64,000 nt of DNA from an uncultured Tateyamaria sp. (GTDB lineage Bacteria; Pseudomonadota; Alphaproteobacteria; Rhodobacterales; Rhodobacteraceae). The translations under genes were made by a program, and so were the position numbers. The notes beneath the pieces are model-generated. The model searched no databases and was not told where the DNA came from. It was given only the letters and a program-made list of their open reading frames with translations. Every line of letters begins with the position of its first letter. The stretch's first letter is position 1. The stretch spans positions 62,001-126,000 of the forward strand of contig NZ_CANNGP010000001.1 of the NCBI RefSeq assembly GCF_947504105.1. Direction: 5' to 3'. Below are positions 9,378 through 19,192 of this stretch, piece by piece.

Positions 9378-10922
9378 TCACATGAAGCTGTCAGGCTCAG
9401 CCGCTTTCTTCTCGGCCACGTAAGCATCCAGCGCCTCGCGTATTGCGGGGTCCATGGCGGGTTGCTGATAATCTGCCAGCAGCTTCTGAACACGAAGCGT
9501 GGCCAGCGCGGCTGTATCCCGCGCGCCCTCGTCTTCCCATGTCTCGAACGGCTTGTAGTCCAGCAGGTCCGACTTCCAGAACGCTGACTTGAAGTTCGCC
9601 TGTGTGTGGGCACAGCCCAGATAGTGCCCACCTGGGCCCACCTCACGTATGGCATCCATCGCTTGCGCGTTTTCGTCAACCTGAACGCCCGCTGCCAAGT
9701 GGTGCAGCGTACCCAGTTGATCCGCATCCATCACGAACTTTTCGTAAGAACTGACAAGTCCGCCCTCGAGCCAACCGCATGAGTGCAGCATGAAGTTCAC
9801 GCCGGCCAGCAGCCCCATGTTCAGAGAGTTCGCCGTTTCATATGCCGCCTGCGCATCCGGGAGTTTCGAGCCACAGAACGATCCGGCGGACCGGAACGGC
9901 AAACCAAGCCGCCGCGCCAGTTGCCCAGCGCCGTACGTGATGTGCGCCGCTTCCGGTGTGCCAAAGGTCGGCGCACCCGAGTTCATGTCGATGGAAGTTA
10001 CAAAAGCCCCCATGATCACCGGCGCTCCGGCCTTGCACAGCTGCGAATAAGCGATGCCGGCAAGCACCTCGGCGAGTACCTGTGTCAGCGTGCCCGCAAC
10101 CGAGACCGGTGCCATGGCTCCGCCTACGATGAAGGGCGAAATGATGCAGGCCTGGTTCGCTTGGGCATAGACCTCAAGCGCGCCCATCATCACGTCGTCG
10201 AAGGTCATGGGCGAGTTGATGTTGATGAGTGAAGTCATCACCGTGTTGTCCCGGACGAAGTCCTTGCCGAACAGGATTTCGGACATCTCGACCGAATCGC
10301 GGGCACGGCTGGGTTCGGTCACCGATCCCATGTAGGGTTTGTCAGACAGCGTCATGTGGGCATACAGCATGTCGAGGTGCCGCTTGTTCACTGCAACGTC
10401 CGTTGGCTCACATACCGTACCGCCGGAATGGTGAAGCCACTTTGACATGTAGCCCAGCTTCACGAAGTTGCGGAAATCTTCCATCGTTGCATAGCGCCGA
10501 CCGCCATCGGCATCGCGGACAAAGGGCGGCCCATAGACAGGGGCCAGAACAAGGTTCCGGCCCCCGACCTCAACCGTCCGGGCCGGGTTTCGCGCGTGCT
10601 GGGTGTAGGAGGAAGGCGCCGTTTCGCACAGTTTGCGCGCCAGACCACGCGGGATGCGCACCCGTTCACCGTCTACATCGGCACCTGCATCCCGCCAGCG
10701 TTGCAAGGCGGCAGGATTGTCAGGGAAGTTCACACCGATCTCTTCCAGTACTTTTTCCGCGTTGTGCTCGATGATTTCGAGCGCCTCTTCTGTCAGCACT
10801 TCGAAGTTGGGAATGTTACGTTCGATGAACTTCGCGGTCTCGAAGGAAACAGCACTGCGTTCCGCCCGCCGCGCGGCTCCGCCGCCGCCGCGCCCTCTTC
10901 TGCGTGTCGGTGCCTCTTCCAT
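9378..10922 (-). CDS. Trimethylamine methyltransferase (MttB) family protein, non-pyrrolysine
   Basis: The 514-residue protein belongs to the MttB superfamily of corrinoid-dependent methyltransferases, which move methyl groups from quaternary or tertiary amines to a corrinoid protein. The start at 10922 follows AAGGGGA. The first 25 residues are Arg/Gly-rich, then the TIM-barrel domain runs to the end. There is no in-frame amber codon, so it is the pyrrolysine-free type; characterised relatives act on glycine betaine, proline betaine or carnitine. No corrinoid protein or reductive activase is adjacent, so the substrate and methyl acceptor cannot be inferred. Confidence 0.88.
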   Translation of the reverse strand: MEEAPTRRRGRGGGGAARRAERSAVSFETAKFIERNIPNFEVLTEEALEIIEHNAEKVLEEIGVNFPDNPAALQRWRDAGADVDGERVRIPRGLARKLCETAPSSYTQHARNPARTVEVGGRNLVLAPVYGPPFVRDADGGRRYATMEDFRNFVKLGYMSKWLHHSGGTVCEPTDVAVNKRHLDMLYAHMTLSDKPYMGSVTEPSRARDSVEMSEILFGKDFVRDNTVMTSLININSPMTFDDVMMGALEVYAQANQACIISPFIVGGAMAPVSVAGTLTQVLAEVLAGIAYSQLCKAGAPVIMGAFVTSIDMNSGAPTFGTPEAAHITYGAGQLARRLGLPFRSAGSFCGSKLPDAQAAYETANSLNMGLLAGVNFMLHSCGWLEGGLVSSYEKFVMDADQLGTLHHLAAGVQVDENAQAMDAIREVGPGGHYLGCAHTQANFKSAFWKSDLLDYKPFETWEDEGARDTAALATLRVQKLLADYQQPAMDPAIREALDAYVAEKKAAEPDSFM

Positions 10923-11112
10923 GCCGCATCCCCTTTCCACGTGAATTGATGCAAAGGTGATTACCTTATCCCACACCCCATCGCGCGCAGTTAGCGGCCC
11001 CCAAGGGAAAAAAGCGACATGCCCGCAGCTTCTGACCAAAAATGCCGGGGCGTCCGGTCCGAGGGCAGGTCCAACGCTTGCCACCCAACCGTCACACGCC
11101 TATTGCACGCGT

Positions 11113-12687
11113 ATGACCGAACAGACCCACGACCGCCTCCTTATCATCGACTTCGGCAGCCAGGTGACGCAACTGATTGCGCGCCGCCTGCGCGAGCTGG
11201 ATGTCTATTGTGAAATCCACCCCTACCAGAACGTCAGTTCTGACCTCATTCGGGATATGGCGCCCAAAGCCGTCATCCTGTCTGGTGGGCCAGACAGCGT
11301 CACACGCGAAGGATCCCCCCGTGCGCCGGAAGCCCTGTTTGAAATGGGCATCCCAATCCTTGGCATCTGCTACGGCCAGCAGGTGATGATGCAGCAGCTG
11401 GGCGGTCTGGTCGAAGGCGGCAAAATCTCGGGTGGCGGCGGCACGGCTGAATTCGGTCGTGCCTTTGTCACGCCAGAGGGGCAGCTTGACCTGCTCGACG
11501 ATTGGTTCGCGAATGGCAAGGAGCAGGTCTGGATGAGCCATGGCGACCACGTGTCAAGGCTTGCCCCCGGGTTCGAAGTCTACGGCACATCCCCGAATGC
11601 ACCCTATGCCATCACCGCTGACAACACGCGTCACTTTTATGCGGTGCAGTTCCACCCCGAGGTGCACCACACGCCCAAGGGTGCCAAGCTGTACGAGAAC
11701 TTTGTAAAGCTGGCAGGGTTTTCCGGCGACTGGACCATGGGGGCCTATCGCGAGGAAGCTGTACAGCGCATCCGCGAGCAGGTTGGCGATAAGAAAGTGA
11801 TCTGCGGTCTGTCCGGGGGCGTTGACAGTTCTGTTGCCGCCGCGCTAATCCACGAGGCTATCGGCGATCAGCTGACATGTGTCTTCGTCGACCATGGTCT
11901 TTTGCGGAAGGACGAAGCCCAAGAGGTCGTGGGCATGTTCCGGGATCATATGAACCTTCAAGTGATCCACGCTGATGAGGCTGAGCTTTTCCTTGGTGAA
12001 CTGGAAGGACAATCCGACCCCGAAACCAAGCGCAAGATCATCGGGCGCCTGTTCATCGATGTCTTTCAAAAATACGCAAATGACATCGAGGGGGCGGCGT
12101 TTCTGGCGCAGGGCACACTCTACCCTGATGTCATTGAGAGCGTCAGCTTTTCTGGCGGCCCCTCTGTCACGATCAAATCGCATCACAACGTGGGCGGTTT
12201 GCCGGAAAAGATGGGCCTCAAACTCGTCGAACCGCTGCGCGAACTGTTCAAGGATGAAGTGCGCGCGCTTGGGCGTGAACTTGGCCTTCCCGATCACTTC
12301 ATTGGGCGCCACCCCTTCCCCGGCCCCGGCCTCGCCATCCGTTGCCCCGGAGAGATCACGCGCGCCAAACTGGATATTCTACGCGAGGCGGATGCCGTCT
12401 ATATCGACCAGATTCGCAAACACGGGCTGTATGACGAAATCTGGCAAGCCTTCTGTGCCATCCTGCCGGTCCGCACGGTCGGCGTGATGGGCGACGGACG
12501 GACCTATGATTATGCTTGTGCACTGCGCGCGGTTACTTCCGTCGATGGGATGACGGCAGACTACTATCCCTTCACGCATGAATTCCTTGGTGAAACGGCG
12601 ACACGCATCATCAATGAAGTCCCGGGGATCAACCGGGTCACCTATGACATCACGTCGAAACCTCCAGGCACCATTGAATGGGAGTAA
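11113..12687 (+). CDS. guaA: GMP synthase (glutamine-hydrolysing)
   Basis: GuaA aminates XMP to GMP using glutamine and ATP. The 524-residue protein has the class I amidotransferase domain first (Cys86 in GICYGQQ, His181 and Glu183 in QFHPEV). The ATP pyrophosphatase P-loop LSGGVDSS follows at about 233-240, and the dimerisation domain with [11 protein letters not shown] comes last. I place the start at ATG 11113 before TEQTHDR; the frame is open back to 10957, but that region is outside the family alignment. The stop overlaps the next gene by 10 bp. Confidence 0.97.
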   Translation: MTEQTHDRLLIIDFGSQVTQLIARRLRELDVYCEIHPYQNVSSDLIRDMAPKAVILSGGPDSVTREGSPRAPEALFEMGIPILGICYGQQVMMQQLGGLVEGGKISGGGGTAEFGRAFVTPEGQLDLLDDWFANGKEQVWMSHGDHVSRLAPGFEVYGTSPNAPYAITADNTRHFYAVQFHPEVHHTPKGAKLYENFVKLAGFSGDWTMGAYREEAVQRIREQVGDKKVICGLSGGVDSSVAAALIHEAIGDQLTCVFVDHGLLRKDEAQEVVGMFRDHMNLQVIHADEAELFLGELEGQSDPETKRKIIGRLFIDVFQKYANDIEGAAFLAQGTLYPDVIESVSFSGGPSVTIKSHHNVGGLPEKMGLKLVEPLRELFKDEVRALGRELGLPDHFIGRHPFPGPGLAIRCPGEITRAKLDILREADAVYIDQIRKHGLYDEIWQAFCAILPVRTVGVMGDGRTYDYACALRAVTSVDGMTADYYPFTHEFLGETATRIINEVPGINRVTYDITSKPPGTIEWE

Positions 12688-12956
12688 CACTGGACGGGTT
12701 TCTACGCTGTGCATCGGAAGCAGAGGCGACACGTGTGCGCGCCGCGCTGCCAGAGCACGTGCGCCTGACACGGGCCGAACACGGCTGTATCCGGTTTGAC
12801 GTCTTGCCCACGGACGATCCAATGGTTTGGACCGTGTCCGAAGAGTTTACCGATCCCGCGGCCTTTGACGCGCACCAGTCTCGTGCCTCCAAATCTGTCT
12901 GGGCAAAAGAAACAGCAGGTATTGCCCGCGAGTACACAGTCAAAGGCATGCCATGA
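12678..12956 (+). CDS. Antibiotic biosynthesis monooxygenase (ABM) domain protein, putative quinol monooxygenase
   Basis: The 92-residue protein is a single dimeric ferredoxin-like ABM domain, marked by [27 protein letters not shown] and the surrounding strand pattern. Relatives include the YgiN quinol monooxygenase and many proteins of unknown substrate. It overlaps the end of guaA by 10 bp and the following EamA transporter by 4 bp, so it is almost certainly translated from the same mRNA, though no functional link to GMP synthesis is evident. Confidence 0.8.
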   Translation: MGVTLDGFLRCASEAEATRVRAALPEHVRLTRAEHGCIRFDVLPTDDPMVWTVSEEFTDPAAFDAHQSRASKSVWAKETAGIAREYTVKGMP

Positions 12957-13822
12957 GCCCGGTCTTCAAGGCGGCGCTTTGGATGACAGGATCCATTGCG
13001 TCCTTTTCGACCATGGCCGTGGCCGGTCGCGAGGTTTCCACAAGCCTCGATACGTTCGAGATCATGATGTATCGCAGCGTTGTCGGCGTGGTGGTGGTTT
13101 GCGCACTCGCATTGGCGACGGGCGCATGGCGCAGTATCAAGACGGACCGCCTTGGCACACATCTGTTTCGCAACGTGGCGCATTTCACGGGCCAGAACCT
13201 CTGGTTCTACGCCGTCACAATCATCCCCCTTGCCCAGGTCTTTGCGCTTGAATTCACGTCGCCCATCTGGGTCATAGTGCTGAGCCCGCTGATCTTGGGT
13301 GAACGGTTAACGCGCGTGCGCGCGCTGACTGCCATCATGGGCTTTATCGGCATCTTGATCGTCGCGCGCCCCGACATGGCCGGGATCAATGCAGGGGTAA
13401 TCACCGCCGCATCCTCGGCCATCTTCTTTGCGCTCACGATCATGCTGACCAAACGCCTGACCCGGCACGAGCGGATCGCATCGATCCTGTTCTGGCTCAC
13501 ATCCATGCAGCTTGTCATGGGAATCACCATGGCGGGTTATGATGGCGACATTGCCTTGCCCGACCTTCAAACCGGGCCATGGGTGTTCCTGATCGGCTGT
13601 GCCGGCCTGTTGGCGCATTATTGCCTAACCAACGCACTCTCAATCGCGCCCGCAACAGTGGTGGTTCCGATCGACTTTATCCGCCTGCCAACCATCGCGT
13701 TGATCGGAATGCTCGCATATGGCGAAGTCATTGATATTTGGGTATTTGTTGGCGCTGCGGTCATCTTTGCGGGCAATTACGTGAACATTCTGGTCGAATC
13801 GCGGCAGTCCAAAACGATGTGA
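12953..13822 (+). CDS. DMT family transporter (EamA domain)
   Basis: The 289-residue inner-membrane protein has about ten hydrophobic segments in two EamA repeats, as in drug/metabolite exporters. The first repeat includes SLDTFEIMMYRSVVGVVVV, and the second begins after residue 145. The substrate cannot be predicted from sequence. It starts on an ATGA overlap with the monooxygenase gene and is the last gene of the guaA run. Confidence 0.85.
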   Translation: MSPVFKAALWMTGSIASFSTMAVAGREVSTSLDTFEIMMYRSVVGVVVVCALALATGAWRSIKTDRLGTHLFRNVAHFTGQNLWFYAVTIIPLAQVFALEFTSPIWVIVLSPLILGERLTRVRALTAIMGFIGILIVARPDMAGINAGVITAASSAIFFALTIMLTKRLTRHERIASILFWLTSMQLVMGITMAGYDGDIALPDLQTGPWVFLIGCAGLLAHYCLTNALSIAPATVVVPIDFIRLPTIALIGMLAYGEVIDIWVFVGAAVIFAGNYVNILVESRQSKTM

Positions 13823-13970
13823 CCCGAATGTCACAAACTTATGACGCTCCGTCACGAGGCCCGATCTGCCCTAGCGTCAATATTGACGCACACCCCTTGA
13901 AAACGGCTTATACACGACCAAAGCGCACCCACTCGACACCCACATGTGCGCTGTTTTGGGAGGAAATAGT

Positions 13971-15110
13971 ATGAAAACCCGTCTTTTGACGGTTGCGGCG
14001 CTTCTGGCGTCCACCGCATCCGCACACGCCGTTGGCCTTGACCGGTCCGCTCGCCCAACGGCCTTCATCTTTGAAGATGGAAACAAACTGCAGTTCTCAG
14101 CAGGTTTTGGTAATCCGAGCATCGAGGGAACCGATGCTGCAAACGTTCAAACAGGTAACATCGGTGACGATTTCACTATTTGGGGCGTTGCCGTCAGATA
14201 CGAGTTGAACGACAAATTGTCATTCGGCCTTATGGTAGACGAACCCTACGGTGCAGATATCCTTTACGGCCCTGAGTCGGCTGTTCTGGGTGGCACTGCG
14301 GCAACAGTAGATTCGAACGCAATCACTGCCTTTGCCCGGTACAAGTTCAACGACCGCTTTTCCGTACATGGTGGCCTGGTGTACCAAAGTGTGAACGCAA
14401 ACGTGACGCTAAGCGGTGCCGGATACGGTGGATTGAGCGGCTACAATGCAAGGTTCAGCAACGACAGCGCACTTGGCTACATGGTTGGTGCAGCCTTCGA
14501 AATCCCGGATATCGCGCTGCGCGTCGCTCTGACTTACCACTCCGAGATTGACCATGATCTGGATACCTCTGAAACTGGCCCGGCAGTTTCTGCGCCATTC
14601 CCATTTGGCTTGGGTGCGGACAGTGTTGAATCCGTAACGCAGGTGACTACCCCCGAAACCGTTCGTTTGGATTTCCAAAGCGGTGTTGCACCGAATACTT
14701 TGGTGTTCGGGCATGTGCGCTTTTCCCACTATAGCGCGACGAGGGTTTCGCCTACCGGCCTGCAACAAATAACCCGCAACCCGGACGCATCTTTGACAGA
14801 CCTTGAGAATGCGTGGGACGCCGCGATTGGCGTTGGCCGGCGTTTCAACGACAAATGGGCCGGTAGTTTGTCCGTTGGTTGGGAGCAAAAAGGTGAAGAT
14901 GATCTGGTCTCGCCACTGGGTTCCACAAACGGGGCAGTTTATCTGGCCGTCGGCGCATCATACCAGGCAACCGACCAAGTCGAAATCAGTGGCGGTATTC
15001 GTTACACAGACTTCGGAAACGCAACTCCAAATGTTGGAGGCACCCCCGTCGGATCCTTCTCTGGCGATTCCGCTATTTCGGCGGGCCTGAGGATACAATA
15101 CAGCTTCTAG
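13971..15110 (+). CDS. FadL/OmpP1/TodX-type outer-membrane transport protein
   Basis: The 379-residue exported protein has a signal peptide (MKTRLLTVAALLASTASAHA, cleavage after residue 20) and the FadL hatch-like start RSARPTAFIFEDGNKLQF. Alternating beta strands end in the aromatic IQYSF. FadL homologues let long-chain fatty acids or other hydrophobic compounds cross the outer membrane. The start is set by GGGAGG just before ATG 13971. It is monocistronic: a 148-bp upstream region separates it from the EamA gene and a strong terminator follows. Confidence 0.9.
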   Translation: MKTRLLTVAALLASTASAHAVGLDRSARPTAFIFEDGNKLQFSAGFGNPSIEGTDAANVQTGNIGDDFTIWGVAVRYELNDKLSFGLMVDEPYGADILYGPESAVLGGTAATVDSNAITAFARYKFNDRFSVHGGLVYQSVNANVTLSGAGYGGLSGYNARFSNDSALGYMVGAAFEIPDIALRVALTYHSEIDHDLDTSETGPAVSAPFPFGLGADSVESVTQVTTPETVRLDFQSGVAPNTLVFGHVRFSHYSATRVSPTGLQQITRNPDASLTDLENAWDAAIGVGRRFNDKWAGSLSVGWEQKGEDDLVSPLGSTNGAVYLAVGASYQATDQVEISGGIRYTDFGNATPNVGGTPVGSFSGDSAISAGLRIQYSF

Positions 15111-15132
15111 CAGTTGTTTCTGAGTAAATACC

Positions 15133-15162
15133 AAACCCCGCCCCTTCGGGCGGGGTTTTTCT
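15133..15162 (+). terminator. Rho-independent terminator of the FadL-type gene
   Basis: An 11-bp perfect stem, AAACCCCGCCC paired with GGGCGGGGTTT around a CTTC loop, is followed by TTTTTCTTT. It begins 23 bp after the FadL-type stop codon. Confidence 0.93.
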
Positions 15163-15213
15163 TTGCGCAAGTTTTGGGTCGTGGCAACGAGGCGCGTCTG
15201 ACAGGGTGCCGAT

Positions 15214-16149
15214 ATGACAGCACAAAAAACCCTCTCAGGACGCGCGTGGTCAGAACTATTGCTTCTCGGTTTGATCTGGGGCGCGTCCTTTCTGTCCATC
15301 CGCATCGCGCTGGACGAAATCGCCCCCCTGACCAGCATAGCACATCGCACATTCTGGGCCATGTGCGCCCTGTGGCTTGTGGTCTGGGCAATGCGCCTGC
15401 CTGTGCCACGCAATCCGCGCGTCTGGGTTGCGTTTCTGGGCATGGGTGTTCTGAATAACGTCATCCCCTTCGGCCTCATGGCTTGGGGGCAGCTGTATAT
15501 TGAAACCGGTCTTACCTCGATCCTGAACGCGGCCACGGCCATTTTTGGGGTGGTTGTAGCTGCGCTTTTCTTCGCGGATGAGCGGATCACGGGGCGCAAG
15601 GCCATTGGCGTGGCCCTTGGTTTCTTTGGTGTAGCGACGGCCATTGGGCTCGAAAACTTCAAATCCTTCGATCTGCGCAGCCTGGCTCAATTGGCCATCG
15701 TTGCCGGTACAGTCAGCTATGCTTTTGCAGGCGCGTGGGCCCGGCACTTTCTGGGTAGTTTGAGCCCCCAGGTCGCGGCGGCAGGAATGTTGACCGGATC
15801 CAGTCTGGTGACAGTGCCACTGGCGTGGGCAGTCGACGGACCGATCAGTCTTAACCTTCAAACTGACACGCTGCTCGCCATTGCGTACTACGCAATCATT
15901 GCAACCGCGGGCGCCTACCTGCTCTACTATCGCGTGCTGGCCATGGCCGGATCCGGCAACCTGATGTTGGTCACACTTGTCATTCCCCCTGTTGCGATCG
16001 TTTTGGGTTCGGTGGTGCGGGACGAAGCACTGAACCCAAACGCATTCATAGGCTTTGCCCTGCTGGCCCTTGGCCTTGCCATCATCGATGGTCGTATCCT
16101 TACCTTATTGCAACGCAGGAACGTTGACCGCCCCAAGCCCCACAGCTAG
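15214..16149 (+). CDS. DMT family transporter (EamA domain), second copy
   Basis: The 311-residue inner-membrane protein has ten predicted helices in two EamA halves; LGLIWGASFLSIRIAL near residue 18 is the typical first-helix pattern. It is clearly different from the EamA protein encoded at 12953, so the two are distant paralogues. The substrate is unknown. The C-terminal tail LQRRNVDRPKPHS is basic and presumably cytosolic. It ends 32 bp before the P-loop ATPase gene on the same strand. Confidence 0.85.
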   Translation: MTAQKTLSGRAWSELLLLGLIWGASFLSIRIALDEIAPLTSIAHRTFWAMCALWLVVWAMRLPVPRNPRVWVAFLGMGVLNNVIPFGLMAWGQLYIETGLTSILNAATAIFGVVVAALFFADERITGRKAIGVALGFFGVATAIGLENFKSFDLRSLAQLAIVAGTVSYAFAGAWARHFLGSLSPQVAAAGMLTGSSLVTVPLAWAVDGPISLNLQTDTLLAIAYYAIIATAGAYLLYYRVLAMAGSGNLMLVTLVIPPVAIVLGSVVRDEALNPNAFIGFALLALGLAIIDGRILTLLQRRNVDRPKPHS

Positions 16150-16181
16150 GACAGCCCAAACCGGAAAACGGCACGGGGACT

Positions 16182-17054
16182 ATGACGACAATGCTTTATC
16201 GCGATGCGGACAGCTGGCGGGCCGCCCCGTCCAAACGTGTGCTTGTTTATGGCATGTCAGGCTTGGGCAAGACTCATATGTCCACGACCCTGCGCGACAG
16301 CGGCAACTGGTTTCACTACTCGATCGATTACAGGATCGGGACACGGTACATGGGCGAGCGCATCACGGACAATGCCAAGGCCGAGGCGATGAAGGTGCCA
16401 TTTTTGCGGGACCTGTTGATGTCCGACAGCATCTATATCGGTTCGAACATCACCTTCCATAACCTCAGCCCTGTCTCGACCTACCTGGGCAAGCCCGGCG
16501 ATCCTGCAAAGGGCGGACTGCCCATCGCCGAGTATCGCAAGAGGCAGGAACAGTTCCGTCTGTCCGAGATTGCAGCACTGAGCGACACCGGTTACTTCGC
16601 CGAACGGGCGCAGCAGCTTTATGGCTACCCCAACTTCATCTGCGATACGGGCGGGTCGATCTGCGAATGGGTGAACCCCGATGATGACAACGATCCTTTG
16701 ATGACCACGCTTAGCTCTGTCGCCTTGCCCATCTGGATCAAGGGAGATGAAGCCCACACAGCCGCCTTGATCGCCCGCTTTGACCGCGCCCCAAAACCAA
16801 TGGCCTACCAGCCAGAATTTCTGCTGGAGTGCTGGCAGACCTATCTGAGCGAAACAGGGCTGGCCGAAGACAAGGTAGACCCGGATGCGTTCGTACGCTG
16901 GACCTATGCACGCGCCCTGGCCCACCGCCAACCAAGATATGAAGCGATGGCACGCTGGGGCGTGACCGTTACCGCGGACGACGTTGCTGCCCTGCGCTCG
17001 GAAGGCGAATTTGTGGACCTTGTCGCTCGGCAACTGTCCAACCGGAAGACGTAG
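16182..17054 (+). CDS. P-loop ATPase of unknown function
   Basis: The 290-residue protein has a clear Walker A, GMSGLGKT (about 24-31). No further named domain is recognised. Other notable stretches are YRIGTRYMGERITDNAK, YLGKPGDPAKGGLP and CDTGGSICEWV, which look conserved and may form the substrate site. I recall annotated homologues, usually just called ATPase, next to metabolic genes in roseobacters, but no function. It precedes metA by 160 bp on the same strand. The reading frame continues open for about 52 codons past its TAG, discussed in the findings. Confidence 0.7.
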   Translation: MTTMLYRDADSWRAAPSKRVLVYGMSGLGKTHMSTTLRDSGNWFHYSIDYRIGTRYMGERITDNAKAEAMKVPFLRDLLMSDSIYIGSNITFHNLSPVSTYLGKPGDPAKGGLPIAEYRKRQEQFRLSEIAALSDTGYFAERAQQLYGYPNFICDTGGSICEWVNPDDDNDPLMTTLSSVALPIWIKGDEAHTAALIARFDRAPKPMAYQPEFLLECWQTYLSETGLAEDKVDPDAFVRWTYARALAHRQPRYEAMARWGVTVTADDVAALRSEGEFVDLVARQLSNRKT

Positions 17055-17214
17055 TTTCGACTGCTGGATCGCGGTGACCAAGATGCTGGTGCCTCTGTAT
17101 TGCGGGATTGTCGGCGTCACCTCGCCGTCAACGTTTGGTTACCAAAGCCTACACATCTGGAAACCCGGGCCATCTACCGCTATCTGATCGCGACCAAAGC
17201 GAAAGATCCGAGCC

Positions 17215-18162
17215 ATGCCTATCAAGTTACCATCGACCCTGCCCGCCTATGACGTTCTGACGAACGAGGGCGTGATGGTGATGGACGAGGAACTGGCCAG
17301 CCATCAGGATATCCGCCCACTCAAGATCGGGCTACTCAATCTGATGCCCAAAAAGATCCAGACCGAAACGCAGTTTGCCCGGCTGATTGGGGCAACGCCG
17401 CTGCAGATCGAGCTGACGCTGATCCGCATGTCAGATCACGAGACAAAGAACACCGCTGCCGAACACATGGAAAGCTTCTACCGCCCCTTTCAAGAGGTGA
17501 AGACCCAGAAGTTTGACGGGCTAATCATCACGGGTGCGCCGATCGAACACCTCGATTTCGAAGATGTCGATTACTGGAGCGAGCTGGAAGAGGTCATGGA
17601 TTGGACCCAGACCAACGTGCATTCCACCTTTGGCGTGTGCTGGGGTGGTATGGCGATGCTGCATCACTTCCACAAGGTGCCCAAGCACCTGCTTGGGTCG
17701 AAACTGTTTGGGGCCTACCGCCACGCAAACCTATCACCTGCCTCACCCTATCTGCGCGGGTTTTCGGACGATTGCGTCGTCCCGGTGTCCCGCTGGACAG
17801 AGGTACGTGCCCCGGAAGTCGCGGCCGCCGGCCTGCCCATTTTGCTTGGATCGGACCTGACCGGTCCGTGTCTGATCGAGGATCCGGCGCACCGCGCGCT
17901 CTATATCCTGAACCACTTCGAATATGACAGCGACACGCTGAAACAGGAATATGATCGCGATCTGGCCAGTGTGCAGGTCGAGGGCGCAGAGATTGCCCTG
18001 CCCGTTGGCTATTTCCCCAGCGACGACCCCACGCAGATGCCCGCCAACCGTTGGCGCAGCCATGCGCATCTTCTGTATGGCAATTGGCTGTCCGAGATTT
18101 ATCTCACCACCCCGTACGATATGAATCGGATCGGGCAGGATCGCACCGATCTGCGGGGGTAA
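17215..18162 (+). CDS. metA: Homoserine O-acyltransferase MetA, predicted acetyl-CoA-dependent
   Basis: MetA acylates homoserine, the first committed step of methionine synthesis. The 315-residue protein has the nucleophile Cys142 (FGVCWGG) and the His234/Glu236 pair (LNHFEYD). The specificity residue is Glu111 in TGAPIEHL; E. coli MetA has Gly here and uses succinyl-CoA, whereas Glu111 enzymes such as that of Bacillus cereus use acetyl-CoA. The residue is seen; the specificity is inferred from that rule. I found no SAM-II riboswitch consensus upstream. Confidence 0.92.
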   Translation: MPIKLPSTLPAYDVLTNEGVMVMDEELASHQDIRPLKIGLLNLMPKKIQTETQFARLIGATPLQIELTLIRMSDHETKNTAAEHMESFYRPFQEVKTQKFDGLIITGAPIEHLDFEDVDYWSELEEVMDWTQTNVHSTFGVCWGGMAMLHHFHKVPKHLLGSKLFGAYRHANLSPASPYLRGFSDDCVVPVSRWTEVRAPEVAAAGLPILLGSDLTGPCLIEDPAHRALYILNHFEYDSDTLKQEYDRDLASVQVEGAEIALPVGYFPSDDPTQMPANRWRSHAHLLYGNWLSEIYLTTPYDMNRIGQDRTDLRG

Positions 18163-18166
18163 GGAA

Positions 18167-19138
18167 ATGAAGACGTTGTTGGTTCTGTTGGTCGTGCTGA
18201 CCATTGTCGGCATTGGCACCGTGCAATTCTTGGCCCAGAAACGTGAACGCGATGCGGCGGCGCACTATCCGCCTCAGGGTATGTTGATCGATATCGACGG
18301 AGTGACCGTGCATGCCGAACAAATGGGCCAGGGTCCCGACCTTGTGCTGGTGCATGGTGCCTCGGGCAGCACGCGTGATTTCACGTTTGCCTTCGCCGAT
18401 CTGCTGAAGGACCGCTACCGGATCACGATATTGGACCGTCCCGGCCTTGGCTGGACCGACCGTGCCGCACCGCAATATAATCGGGTCTGGAGCAATGCCC
18501 ACGAAGATCCAATCACGCAGGCGCGGCTTTTGCGTGCCGCCACACAGCAACTGGGTGTCGAGAACCCGATTGTTCTTGGCCATTCCTTTGGTGGCATCGT
18601 GGCGCTCGCATGGGCGGTCGAGTTCGACGATCTGGCTGGTGTCGTATCTGTTGCGGGCGTTGCAAATCCCTGGCCAGGCAAGCTGGGCTGGACTTACACC
18701 ATCGGCGGAACTGCTGCAGGCGGTGCGCTGGTGATTCCTCTGCTTTCAGCGTTTGTGCCGCAAACCTATGTCGACGCCACTGTCGCCAGCATCTTCGAGC
18801 CCCAAAGCGCGCCAGACGGATATCTGGTCCATGTCGGGTCAGCCATGACCTTGCGCCGCAATGCAATGCGCGCCAACACGCGTCAAGTGAACTGGCTGCG
18901 CCCGCATGTTGTCGATCTGTCCGCGCGCTATGGTGAGATTGCCGAACCGGTCGAGGTCGTGCACGGCGACGCAGACACGATCGTTCCGTTGGACGTGCAT
19001 TCCATCAAACTGCCCGACCAGATTGGCAGCGCAAACCTGACGGTTCTGCCCGGTGTGGGACATATGCCGCACCATACCCACGCGGGTGAAGTTATTGCCG
19101 CAATTGACCGTATCGCAGACCGTGCGGGTTTGCGTTAA
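18167..19138 (+). CDS. Membrane-anchored alpha/beta hydrolase
   Basis: The 323-residue protein starts with one hydrophobic segment (residues 3-22), probably an uncleaved anchor, followed by an alpha/beta hydrolase domain. The nucleophile elbow is GHSFGG with Ser140. The oxyanion region is LVHGASGS, and the likely acid and histidine lie in HGDADTIVP and GVGHMPHH near the C-terminus. The substrate is unknown. It begins 4 bp after metA with a GGGGTAAGGAA ribosome site, so it is probably co-transcribed, but a role in methionine synthesis is not implied. Confidence 0.83.
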   Translation: MKTLLVLLVVLTIVGIGTVQFLAQKRERDAAAHYPPQGMLIDIDGVTVHAEQMGQGPDLVLVHGASGSTRDFTFAFADLLKDRYRITILDRPGLGWTDRAAPQYNRVWSNAHEDPITQARLLRAATQQLGVENPIVLGHSFGGIVALAWAVEFDDLAGVVSVAGVANPWPGKLGWTYTIGGTAAGGALVIPLLSAFVPQTYVDATVASIFEPQSAPDGYLVHVGSAMTLRRNAMRANTRQVNWLRPHVVDLSARYGEIAEPVEVVHGDADTIVPLDVHSIKLPDQIGSANLTVLPGVGHMPHHTHAGEVIAAIDRIADRAGLR

Positions 19139-19192
19139 CCGTCCGTCTCGCCCATATTACATGTTAAGAGCAGTAACTTGGGGTCTCGGACC

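Noticed and set aside
10957-11112. N-terminal extension of GMP synthase
   Set aside because: The family starts at the TEQTHDR segment; the extension overlaps the promoter region and has no homologous counterpart in my memory.
17055-17214. SAM-II type riboswitch upstream of metA
   Set aside because: The conserved pseudoknot segments I expect (ATTTG, CTTGCAGCCAC, GCTAAA) are absent from this interval.
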